6,776 nucleotides of DNA from an uncultured Oscillospiraceae bacterium (GCA_934589665.1 CAKTOJ010000089.1:1-6776), one strand, 5' to 3'; counted from the stretch's first letter, positions 1-6,251 are shown. A program made the numbers and translations. Notes: generated by a model from the letters alone, not told the origin.

Positions 1-2
1 AC

Positions 3-425
3 CTGAAGGTCGCCAAGGAGAATTTTGATGTGGATGAGTCCATCTCCAACTTCTCCATTCCTCTCGGCTCCAGCTTCAATCAGGACGGCGGCGCGGTTCT
101 CAGCTCCGTGGTCATGCTCTTCTGCGCGCAGGCGATCGGCATGAGCTTCTCCTTCGGCCAGCTCTTCAACATTCTCATCCTCACGGTCATCGTCACCTGC
201 GGCAGCTCCGGCGTTCCCGGCGGCGGCATCATGCGTCTGATGGTCGTTGCGGCTGCGATGAACCTGCCTCTTGAGATCGTTGCGATGGTCGGTGCGTTCT
301 ACCGCCTGTTCGACATGGGTACGACCAGCATGAGCGTCATGGGCGATCTGTCTGCGACGGTCGTGGTCGACCGCTGGGAGAAAAAGCGCGCTGCCAGACT
401 TGCTGCCAAGGGTAAGAGTGAGTGA
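3..425 (+). CDS. Dicarboxylate/amino acid:cation symporter (DAACS family), C-terminal part only
   Basis: The reading frame is open from the window edge, so the gene starts upstream and only the last 140 residues are visible (full members have about 400-450). A GTG at position 30 lies inside conserved sequence and is not a real start. This is an inner-membrane elevator-type transporter that couples amino-acid or dicarboxylate uptake to sodium or protons. Visible landmarks in order are the TM7 motif NQDGG at 78-92 (NMDGT in GltPh), the HP2 glycine-rich loop SSGVPGGG around 201-224, and the TM8 stretch with FDMGTT and a following GD at 309-347. Sodium-site residues N and D of NQDGG and the last D of TM8 are kept. 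By alignment to GltPh, R397 is T, N401 is S and D390 is Y, so an acidic amino-acid substrate is unlikely. The cytoplasmic tail is Lys/Arg-rich. The threonine aldolase gene starts 17 bases downstream, suggesting one operon. The family is certain; the substrate is inferred. Confidence 0.93.
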   Translation: MKVAKENFDVDESISNFSIPLGSSFNQDGGAVLSSVVMLFCAQAIGMSFSFGQLFNILILTVIVTCGSSGVPGGGIMRLMVVAAAMNLPLEIVAMVGAFYRLFDMGTTSMSVMGDLSATVVVDRWEKKRAARLAAKGKSE

Positions 426-442
426 AAAAAGAGGAAAGAGCA

Positions 443-1480
443 ATGATCGATCTTCGAAGTGATACCATTACCATCCCGTCCCACGCGATGCTTGAAACCA
501 TCCCCGACGCTGCGCTGGGTGACAGCGGGCGCTGGAATGGAGAGCGCCGTGGTGAAGACCCCACTGTCAACGCGCTGGAGGATCTTGCGTGCGAGCTGCT
601 TGGCAAGGAGGCTGCGGCCTTCTGCACCTCCGGCACGATGGGAAACACCTGTGCGGTGCTGACACACTGCGGCCCGGGGGATGTAGTGCTGGTCGATGAG
701 CGCCAGCATCTCTACCGCACGGAAAAGGGCGCGTTCAGCCCAAAGCTTGGCCAGCTCAAGGCAGTCGTCTACGGCGCGGATGCACATGGAGACCCTGACC
801 CGAAGGACATTGAGCGGCTTATGGCGGAGCATGACGTGAAGCTTTTGTGTGTGGAGAATTCCAACAATAACCGCGGCGGACAGGTTATGCCGCTTGAGCG
901 GATGAAGGAGCTCCACGATATTGCCGGGGCGCACGGTGTTCCGGTTCATCTGGACGGTGCCCGCATTTTCAATGCCGCGCACGCGCTCGGCGTGGAGGCG
1001 AAGGAGATCGCACGGTATGCCGACAGCTGCATGTTCTGCGTTTCAAAGGGCCTTGGTGCGCCAATCGGCTCGCTGGTCTGCGGAAGCAGAGCGTTCATTT
1101 ATGAGCTTCGCCAGACACGCCGTCTGCTCGGCGGCGATCTGCGTCAGGGCGGCGTTGCCGCCGCACCCGCGATTTATGCGCTGCGGCACAATATCCCCAT
1201 TTTGAAGGAGGATAACCGCCGTGCGGAGGAGCTTGCCGAAGCGATTCAGGGACTGGGCGTGATCTCGTGCAGTGCACAGGTCGATACGAACATTGTGATG
1301 CTCCATGTTCCCGCCGGCCGCGCGGAGGAGCTTCAGCAGCGCCTGCTTGCACACGGCGTTGTGGCCGGTGCGGTGGACGAGGCCCGCGTCCGTCTGGTGT
1401 TCCACCTGGGAATTTCCGAGGAGGACACGGCGAAAACAATTCAGATCCTCAAGACTGTTGACTGCGAGATGGCGCAGTAA
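443..1480 (+). CDS. ltaE: Threonine aldolase family protein (low-specificity, PLP-dependent)
   Basis: This is a cytosolic fold-type I PLP enzyme of 345 residues (E. coli LtaE is 333). The family reversibly cleaves L-threonine and L-allo-threonine to glycine and acetaldehyde, and also acts on related beta-hydroxy amino acids. Visible signatures are the N-terminal LRSDT (4-8), GEDPTVN (37-43), the PLP-phosphate loop SGTMGN (63-68), H89 at the position of the cofactor-stacking His, HLDGAR (169-174) with the pyridine-binding Asp171 and Arg174, and SKGLGAP (201-207) with Lys202 as the Schiff-base lysine. The ATG at 443 is preferred to the in-frame GTG at 422 because GAGGAAAG (431-438) precedes it at good spacing and family members begin with MIDLRSDT. 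Compared with classical LtaE, about five or six extra residues lie between GD (26-27) and GEDPTV, a feature I associate with a distinct clostridial branch. It follows the symporter gene by 17 bases and is followed by a terminator. Stereospecificity (L versus L-allo) cannot be read from the sequence. Confidence 0.95.
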   Translation: MIDLRSDTITIPSHAMLETIPDAALGDSGRWNGERRGEDPTVNALEDLACELLGKEAAAFCTSGTMGNTCAVLTHCGPGDVVLVDERQHLYRTEKGAFSPKLGQLKAVVYGADAHGDPDPKDIERLMAEHDVKLLCVENSNNNRGGQVMPLERMKELHDIAGAHGVPVHLDGARIFNAAHALGVEAKEIARYADSCMFCVSKGLGAPIGSLVCGSRAFIYELRQTRRLLGGDLRQGGVAAAPAIYALRHNIPILKEDNRRAEELAEAIQGLGVISCSAQVDTNIVMLHVPAGRAEELQQRLLAHGVVAGAVDEARVRLVFHLGISEEDTAKTIQILKTVDCEMAQ

Positions 1481-1504
1481 GCAGCGAAGCGAAACAATAA
1501 GACA

Positions 1505-1548
1505 ATCCCCGAGACCGCCCAGACAACGGGCGGCTTCGGGGATCTTTT
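1505..1548 (+). terminator. Intrinsic terminator after the threonine aldolase gene
   Basis: An inverted repeat pairs ATCCCCGA (1505-1512) with TCGGGGAT (1536-1543). It continues inward, after a G-T pair and one mismatch, with CCGCCC (1515-1520) against GGGCGG (1528-1533) and a 7-base loop. CTTTT follows at once (1544-1548), then a fairly T-rich stretch. It lies 24 bases after the aldolase stop, as expected for the end of the symporter-aldolase transcript. The T run is short, so some read-through is possible. Confidence 0.87.
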
Positions 1549-1599
1549 GCATTTATGGCACGGACGGCATCGGATAAAAAATATGCCCGATGCAGATAT

Positions 1600-1628
1600 T
1601 TGCATTTTTGTGAAAGCTTATTTATAAT
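1600..1628 (+). promoter_or_regulatory. Probable sigma-A promoter of rpoN
   Basis: A perfect -10 hexamer TATAAT (1623-1628) lies exactly 17 bases after TTGCAT (1600-1605), which keeps the TTG of the consensus -35. Transcription would start near 1635, giving a leader of about 30 bases that carries the strong ribosome binding site AAGGAGG at 1652-1658. The region sits between the aldolase terminator and rpoN and is markedly A+T-rich compared with the genes. ATGCA (1590-1594) and TGCAT (1601-1605) form a small inverted repeat that overlaps the -35, a possible operator but short enough to be chance. Confidence 0.75.
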
Positions 1629-1665
1629 GAAAGCCGTACAGTCATCGCCGTAAGGAGGCACAAGC

Positions 1666-3036
1666 ATGAAGCTGGAGCAGAATATTGCGCAGGTGCAGCG
1701 CCTTGCGCTGACGCAGGCGATGCGGCAATCGCTGGAATGCTTGCAAATGTCCGCGCTTGCGCTGAACGAATATGTGCAGGAGCTTGCCCTGTCAAATCCC
1801 CTTTTGGACGTGCAGCCGGCGACCTACTATGAGGTGGAGCTGCCGAGCGAAGTATCTGCGGCGGACAAAGGCGAGACTTCCGGAATGGCGGAGGACAGGG
1901 ATGGATCCGAGCGTGCGGAGCGTGCCGGTGGTCTGAGCGACTGCTTTGCAAAAGAAAAGACCTTCCGCGAGTATCTGTGTGAGCAGATCGGCCAGACGAA
2001 GCTGGTGGACGATGAAATGCTTCCTATCTGCCGGTATTTGATCAATTGCCTGGATGATCGCGGCTATCTTGACTGCCCGCTTGACGAGCTGTCTGCGGAA
2101 ACCGGATGGCCGGTTTTCCGGCTTGAGCAGGCGTTGTACGCCGTGCAGATGCTTGACCCGCCCGGCGTCGGCGCGCGGAATCTTTCGGAATGTCTGGTGC
2201 TTCAGCTCGTACAGGGCAGGGATTTCAACCTGGTCACGCTTGCCGTTGCGCGGGAGGGGCTTGCGCTGCTTGGTGAGCACCGCTACGGTGAGCTGGCTGC
2301 GCATCTTGGCGTCAGTGTGAGAGAGGCAAGGCACGCAGGGGAGACGGTCCTTGCGCTCAATCCGATCCCTGCAAGCGGTTTTTCATCGGGGCAGCAGACA
2401 GTTTATGCGGTGCCGGATGCGTTTTTTTATGTGGAGCACGGCGAGGTGGAGATTGAGCTGAATGAAGCGCTGCTGCCCCGTGTTTCCATCAATGGGGAGT
2501 ATTTGCAGATGCTCAAGGGACAGCTCGAGCCGGAGACCGCGCGCTACCTTAAAGAAAAGCTCTCGGAAGCGCAGATGCTTGTCAGGGGGATACATACCCG
2601 CTGTGACACGTTCCTGTGCCTTATTTGCAGACTTGCCGAGGCAGAGAAGGACTTCTTCTGCCATGGCGGAGCACTCCGGCCGCTCACCATGCAGCAGCTG
2701 GCGGAAGAGATGCAGGTGAGCGTTTCCACCGTGAGCCGCGCGGCGCAGAACAAATATATTGCGTTCCAAGGCAGGACGATCCCTGTGCGCAGTTTGTTTA
2801 CCGCCGCGCTCCGCACGGACGAGGAGTTGTCTGCGCACAGTGTCAAGCAGCGTCTGCGGGTTTTGCTGCGGGAGGAGGATGCGTCCGCGCCGCTCTCTGA
2901 TGAGGCGCTCTGCTGCGCACTTGCGGCATCGGGCATACAGGTCAGCCGCCGCGCGGTCGCAAAGTACCGCCTTTCCATGGGCATTCCCTCATCCGCGCAG
3001 CGCAGACGGATCGGGCCGGGCGGAGAGCGAACATAA
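1666..3036 (+). CDS. rpoN: RNA polymerase sigma-54 factor RpoN
   Basis: The alternative sigma factor binds core RNA polymerase and directs it to -24/-12 promoters, which open only with an ATP-driven enhancer-binding activator. At 456 residues it is near the usual size. Region I is the glutamine/leucine-rich N-terminus (about 1-48), including QSLECLQMS and LSNPLLD. A variable acidic linker spans about 60-85. The core-binding domain includes DPPGVGARNLSECL (164-177) and LNPIPASGFS. The helix-turn-helix is at about 339-365, with the highly conserved STVSRAAQNKYI. The RpoN box is RRAVAKYR (428-435), followed by the typical GIPSS. The canonical box is ARRTVAKYR, so the -24-recognition residues are essentially intact. 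The ATG at 1666 has AAGGAGG seven bases upstream. The gene appears monocistronic, between its own promoter and a terminator. No activator gene is visible here, so its regulon is not indicated by context. Confidence 0.97.
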   Translation: MKLEQNIAQVQRLALTQAMRQSLECLQMSALALNEYVQELALSNPLLDVQPATYYEVELPSEVSAADKGETSGMAEDRDGSERAERAGGLSDCFAKEKTFREYLCEQIGQTKLVDDEMLPICRYLINCLDDRGYLDCPLDELSAETGWPVFRLEQALYAVQMLDPPGVGARNLSECLVLQLVQGRDFNLVTLAVAREGLALLGEHRYGELAAHLGVSVREARHAGETVLALNPIPASGFSSGQQTVYAVPDAFFYVEHGEVEIELNEALLPRVSINGEYLQMLKGQLEPETARYLKEKLSEAQMLVRGIHTRCDTFLCLICRLAEAEKDFFCHGGALRPLTMQQLAEEMQVSVSTVSRAAQNKYIAFQGRTIPVRSLFTAALRTDEELSAHSVKQRLRVLLREEDASAPLSDEALCCALAASGIQVSRRAVAKYRLSMGIPSSAQRRRIGPGGERT

Positions 3037-3071
3037 AAAAGGCTCCCATCCATCGTGGATGGGAGCCTTTT
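3035..3071. terminator. Bidirectional intrinsic terminator between convergent rpoN and MATE genes
   Basis: A perfect 12-bp inverted repeat, GGCTCCCATCCA (3041-3052) with TGGATGGGAGCC (3056-3067), has a 3-base loop. Six A lie on its left (3035-3040) and four T on its right (3068-3071). The A/T flanks extend the stem and provide a U-run on whichever strand is transcribed. It begins within the rpoN stop codon and ends five bases before the MATE stop codon on the other strand, so one element can end both transcripts. Confidence 0.95.
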
Positions 3072-3076
3072 GCGGT

Positions 3077-4438
3077 TCAGCGGCCGAGCTCGTATTCGGC
3101 TTCCCAGGCGGAGCTTTTCCGGATAAGGAAGTAATATACGGTCAGCAGCACAAGGGTGCTTCCCCACGCGAGAGGGAAGCAGCGGTAGACATTTTCCAGC
3201 ACCGGATGGCTGGACATGGAGAGATAGAGATAAAGCTGACGGACGCCGACCATGCCGACCAGAGAGAGCAGCATGGTGACCTGCGCATAGCCGTGTGCGC
3301 GCAGGATGCCGACAATGACCTCGCGTGTGGCAAGAAGAACATACAGAGGGACGAGCACCCGTTCCATGCTCACGCCGGTGCGGATAATCTCGGGATTGGA
3401 ATTGAACAGGGAGACGAGTTGGTTGGAAAACAGGTAGACTATGAGCTCCAGAAATGCAGTGGTGCCGAGTGAGAGTGCCATGCAGTGCCAGATGCCCTTC
3501 TGTACACGCTCACGGTTGCGTGCGCCGATGTTCTGGCTGACAAAGGTTGTTGTGGTCATGCCGATGGCCTTACAGGGCAGGCTGATAAACTTATCCAGAC
3601 GCAGCGCGATGCCGACGCCGGCGGTGGCCGCTTTGCCGAACGGATTGACATAGCGCCAGACAAAGAGATTGGAAAACGAGATCAGTGCGCCCTGTACGCC
3701 GGAGGGGATGCCGATGCGGATGACCTCAAGAATCGTCGGGCCGCCGTCACGGAATGTGGTTTTGGGAGACAGGCAGTTGAGGCTGCACTGGCGGTTGATC
3801 TGACGGTATACCGTCAGCGCGGAGAAGGACTGGGAGATCACCGTGGCATATCCGACGCCGGCGACGCCAAGGCGAAAGGCAACGACAAAGAGAAGATCCA
3901 GCAGAATATTGAGCACACCGGAAATGGACAGAATCAGAAAGGGCGTGCGGGTGTCGCCGGTCGCGCGCAGGATGCCGGCACCGTTATTGTAGATCACTGT
4001 GAAAAAGGTGCCGGCCAGATAGATGCGCAGGTATACTGTTGCCTCCGCGAAGATCTCCGGTTCGACGGCGGACAGGCCGATGAGAAAATCGGTGCAGAGC
4101 ACGCCGAGAAGGGACAGCGCGGCGCCGAGTGCGGCAGAGAAGGTGAAGGTGATCTGTATTGACTGCCGGAGATGCACTTCGTCGTTCCGCCCGACCGCGC
4201 GGGCGACCACGGAGGTTGCGCCGACGGACATTCCATTGAAAAAGCCAACGACGAGATTGACCAGTGTCGCGCATACGCTCACCGCGCCGAGCGCCGCGTC
4301 GCTCACAAAGTTTCCGACGACCAGTGCGTCCACACTGTTGTACAGGCTTTGCAGCAGCTCGCCCGCGACCAGCGGGAGCGAGAAAAGGATCAGCTGCGTG
4401 GTGATGTTTCCTCTTGTAAAATCGATCTGCTTTGTCAT
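3077..4438 (-). CDS. MATE family efflux transporter
   Basis: This is a 453-residue polytopic membrane protein, a normal length for MATE exporters, with about 12 hydrophobic segments in two homologous halves. MATE proteins export cationic drugs, toxins or metabolites in exchange for sodium or protons. The N-terminus has the family pattern FTRGNITTQLILFSLPL, with Pro22 in TM1 and Asp37 in the VDALVVG motif, a position commonly conserved at the cation or substrate site. GAGILRATGDTRTPF in the middle of the first half is also typical, as is its weaker counterpart in the C-terminal half around GILRAHG. The ATG is supported by GAGG about six bases upstream on the minus strand. The gene starts 59 bases after the yhaM stop codon with no convincing terminator or promoter between, so it is probably co-transcribed with yhaM. 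The substrate cannot be predicted, and similarity to named DinF/NorM members is only at family level. Confidence 0.95.
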   Translation of the reverse strand: MTKQIDFTRGNITTQLILFSLPLVAGELLQSLYNSVDALVVGNFVSDAALGAVSVCATLVNLVVGFFNGMSVGATSVVARAVGRNDEVHLRQSIQITFTFSAALGAALSLLGVLCTDFLIGLSAVEPEIFAEATVYLRIYLAGTFFTVIYNNGAGILRATGDTRTPFLILSISGVLNILLDLLFVVAFRLGVAGVGYATVISQSFSALTVYRQINRQCSLNCLSPKTTFRDGGPTILEVIRIGIPSGVQGALISFSNLFVWRYVNPFGKAATAGVGIALRLDKFISLPCKAIGMTTTTFVSQNIGARNRERVQKGIWHCMALSLGTTAFLELIVYLFSNQLVSLFNSNPEIIRTGVSMERVLVPLYVLLATREVIVGILRAHGYAQVTMLLSLVGMVGVRQLYLYLSMSSHPVLENVYRCFPLAWGSTLVLLTVYYFLIRKSSAWEAEYELGR

Positions 4439-4497
4439 CTGTGCCTCGATCCATGACCGGATATGTGTGTAGAAAGAGTGAAGGACCGCATAAAAGC

Positions 4498-5457
4498 TTA
4501 ATTGTCAAGCTTGTGCCGGTAGAGCCGCTTGCCGTCAAGAGCGAAAACGCGATCGCTGAACGCGCCGTCCGGCGTGCCGGCAAGCACCTCACGGTAGATT
4601 TCCATGCGGCTGTCGATCATGTCGATGTAGGAGAGCAGCTCGCTCTCGGCGCAGACCGGGCGCACGGCGGCGCCGTACTCCGGCTCGCCGTGATGCGAGA
4701 GCACCATGTGCTGAAGCAGGACGGACTTTTCCTCGGGAATATGGAGCGCATCCGCCGCATCGGCGACCTCCTGTGCACCCATGACCAGATGGCCGAGCAG
4801 CTCGCCGGGGACGGAATAGCCTGTCACCAGACCGAGTGCGGAAAAGGTGAACTCGCGCTCCTTCTGCAGATCGTGTGCGAAGGTACCGGCGAGGAGCAGG
4901 CTGCGGTCCACAGTGTCGGCATACTGCGCGGCAAGAAAATCAGCCAGCTTGAGCATGCTGCCCGTGTGCATCAGCAGTCCGTGCAGAAAACCGTGGTGGA
5001 CGCTCTTGGCCGCGGGAATGGAGATAAGACTCTCTCTGTGGCGGCGGAGCAATTCAAGGCTTACTGCCTTGTAGTCGGCGTCAGTGATGGTGTCGAGCAG
5101 GCGCTCGATCTTGCGGAGCATTTCATCCGCGTCAATGGGAGCGGTGGGCACCAGCGATTCGACGTCGTATTGATCGCCGTCCCCGGCCAGGCGGATGCGG
5201 TCGATCGTTACCTGCAGGGCTCCGCGGAATTCGGAGACACTGCCGCGGACCTTCACGACCTTGCCTTCATCGGCGGTGCTGATGGGACCGGCGTAATCCC
5301 AGACCTTGCCGTCGATGGTGCCGGTTTTGTCAGAGAGCGTCAGGTTGAGAAAGGGTTTGCCGTTGCTTGCGACCTTGGGAAAAGCGGAACGAAGGACGTA
5401 AAAGCCCTCAATATCGTCATTGCGTGCCATCCGGCAGATGGGCAACTCATAATTCAT
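4498..5457 (-). CDS. yhaM: YhaM-like OB-fold/HD-domain 3'-5' exoribonuclease
   Basis: The 319-residue protein (B. subtilis YhaM is about 314) joins an N-terminal OB-fold nucleic-acid-binding domain (about 14-90, with LNLTLSDKTGTIDGKVWD at 37-54 and VVKVRGSVSEFRGALQV at 67-83) to a metal-dependent HD phosphohydrolase domain (about 150-290). HD ligands are visible as His164, His195-Asp196 (AHDLQKE), His223, His255/His256 in LSHHGEPEYG, and Asp279 in YIDMIDSR. YhaM proteins are cytoplasmic nucleases that trim 3' ends of RNA, and DNA in vitro. The start has GGAGG (complement of 5465-5469) seven bases upstream. The usual Gly after HD-I/L is Gln198, which is not a metal ligand. The gene lies between a small unknown gene and the MATE gene on the same strand. 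The hairpin at 5486-5518 lies immediately upstream of its ribosome binding site. The architecture is firm; the exact activity is inferred from family. Confidence 0.9.
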   Translation of the reverse strand: MNYELPICRMARNDDIEGFYVLRSAFPKVASNGKPFLNLTLSDKTGTIDGKVWDYAGPISTADEGKVVKVRGSVSEFRGALQVTIDRIRLAGDGDQYDVESLVPTAPIDADEMLRKIERLLDTITDADYKAVSLELLRRHRESLISIPAAKSVHHGFLHGLLMHTGSMLKLADFLAAQYADTVDRSLLLAGTFAHDLQKEREFTFSALGLVTGYSVPGELLGHLVMGAQEVADAADALHIPEEKSVLLQHMVLSHHGEPEYGAAVRPVCAESELLSYIDMIDSRMEIYREVLAGTPDGAFSDRVFALDGKRLYRHKLDN

Positions 5458-5472
5458 ATGAAAACCTCCGTG

Positions 5473-5518
5473 AAAAAAGTAAGGAACCCGCGCGGCTGAA
5501 TGTAAGCCGTGCGCGGGT
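5473..5518 (-). terminator. Terminator or attenuator hairpin between the small unknown gene and yhaM
   Basis: Read on the minus strand, ACCCGCGC (5518-5511) pairs with GCGCGGGT (5493-5486). After a 2-base bulge, GGCT pairs with AGCC around a 7-base loop. The stem is followed by a T-rich tract that ends in six T (5478-5473). The run of T starts seven bases after the stem, so termination may be incomplete. It begins four bases past the stop codon of the 5523-6113 gene and ends only three bases before the yhaM ribosome binding site. Confidence 0.75.
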
Positions 5519-5522
5519 GTGT

Positions 5523-6113
5523 TTATGATAACTCGGACGACATGAAGCCGCCATGCAGCCAGCCGGACAGCTCCGCGGGTGTTCCGGGAACGCCGACAGT
5601 GGAAAACTCCGTTCGGCCCGGAACCATTTTGGAATTATCGTTGCTCTCGGCCCACTGGACGCGCTGCAGGATGTGCTCGGTGCATTGGTCAAGAGCACCG
5701 TCCGGTGCGCTTTTATATTGGAGCAGGATCGTTACATAGCGGTTGTCTGAGGTCCAGCGGCCAAAATTGGTCGTCGGCTTGCGCCAGCGCCAGAGACATT
5801 CATTGCCCGCTGTTTTGCGAAGCTTGAGGTAGCCATTGAAGATATCCTGTGTGCAGCGCATGAGCCAGATCACGTGATAACCGGCACGCTGAAAATGCGC
5901 GCAGACGTCGAAGAAGCTCTTTTCCATCAACAGTCCGTCCTGAAGCATCATGACAAAGTGGTTGATCTGTACGTAAGCGATCACCGTTTTGCCGTTCACA
6001 GTGATCGGAACGTCACGGCACTCCGGCGGAACGAGAGCCTGCCACTGCGCCTTCCACTCCTGTGTGGAGGACTGGGAAAAATCCGGCTTTTTCCTTTTTC
6101 CAAAAAACAGCAT
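5523..6113 (-). CDS. Hypothetical protein, tryptophan-rich, 196 residues
   Basis: I do not recognise this protein. It has no signal peptide or membrane segment. It begins with a basic stretch (MLFFGKRKK), has a Trp-containing segment (Trp20, Trp24), and a central part with alternating hydrophobic strands (about 43-58 and 79-86, ending AGYHVIWLMR). A cluster of Trp and basic residues at 108-120 follows. Eight tryptophans in 196 residues is high. The strand-helix-strand pattern ending in HVIWLM loosely recalls CoiA-like or PD-(D/E)XK nuclease folds, but the expected acidic residues are not in place, so no function is assigned. The ATG at 6113 was chosen, although the frame stays open to an ATG at 6293, because AAAGG precedes it and a promoter with TATAAT at 6158-6153 would start transcription near 6146, after the longer start. 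It is divergent from argS and upstream of yhaM. The frame, ribosome binding site and promoter make a real gene likely. Confidence 0.8.
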   Translation of the reverse strand: MLFFGKRKKPDFSQSSTQEWKAQWQALVPPECRDVPITVNGKTVIAYVQINHFVMMLQDGLLMEKSFFDVCAHFQRAGYHVIWLMRCTQDIFNGYLKLRKTAGNECLWRWRKPTTNFGRWTSDNRYVTILLQYKSAPDGALDQCTEHILQRVQWAESNDNSKMVPGRTEFSTVGVPGTPAELSGWLHGGFMSSELS

Positions 6114-6152
6114 GGCAGAGATATCCTTTCCGCGGACGATTTTGCGTCTAAT

Positions 6153-6181
6153 ATTATACAGGATGGGGGCCGTGCGTGCAA
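6153..6181 (-). promoter_or_regulatory. Probable sigma-A promoter of the small unknown gene (and perhaps yhaM and MATE)
   Basis: On the minus strand TTGCAC (6181-6176) is followed after exactly 17 bases by a perfect TATAAT (6158-6153), with TG directly before the -10. Transcription would begin near 6146, leaving a leader of about 33 bases with AAAGGAT before the ATG at 6113. I found no comparable promoter before yhaM or the MATE gene, so this may serve the whole minus-strand block. Confidence 0.72.
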
Positions 6182-6222
6182 GCAATATCTTGAGCAAAGG
6201 GAGAGAAAATCGCAAAAACGGC

Positions 6223-6251
6223 TTGTTTTCCGCGCACCGGTATAGTATAAT
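6223..6251 (+). promoter_or_regulatory. Probable sigma-A promoter of argS
   Basis: TTGTTT (6223-6228) and a perfect TATAAT (6246-6251) are separated by exactly 17 bases. Transcription would start near 6258 and give a leader of about 60 bases, too short for a T-box riboswitch. The promoter is back-to-back with the minus-strand promoter at 6153-6181, with about 40 bases between the two -35 elements. Confidence 0.72.

Noticed and set aside
299..982. Minus-strand open frame of 227 codons
   Set aside because: It is antisense to the symporter end and the threonine aldolase, both well supported. The composition is low-quality and no motif is seen.
1555..1575. TGGCACG just upstream of rpoN, matching a sigma-54 -24 element
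   Set aside because: The required GC of the -12 element is not ten bases after the GG. The nearest GC is two bases too close and lacks the TTGC context, so autoregulation by sigma-54 is not supported.
3485..4162. Plus-strand open frame of 225 codons, Gly/Asp/Arg-rich
   Set aside because: It is the antisense shadow of the MATE transporter gene, with no ribosome binding site or recognisable domain.
4494..4511. TTGACA on the minus strand and a repeated AAGCTT at the yhaM end, a possible promoter or weak terminator for the MATE gene
   Set aside because: There is no -10 hexamer at 16-18 bases from the TTGACA. The AAGCTT hairpin is only 6 AT-rich base pairs and overlaps the yhaM stop codon region.
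4432..5499. Plus-strand open frame of 355 codons
   Set aside because: It lies antisense to the yhaM-like gene, whose OB and HD motifs are clear. The plus-strand translation has no family features, and long antisense frames are common in GC-rich DNA.
5865..5990. Possible CoiA-like or PD-(D/E)XK nuclease fold in the unknown protein
   Set aside because: Only the general strand-helix-strand pattern ending in VIWLM is reminiscent. The expected ExQ/ExK catalytic residues are not present (the position reads YVQ), so no function was assigned.
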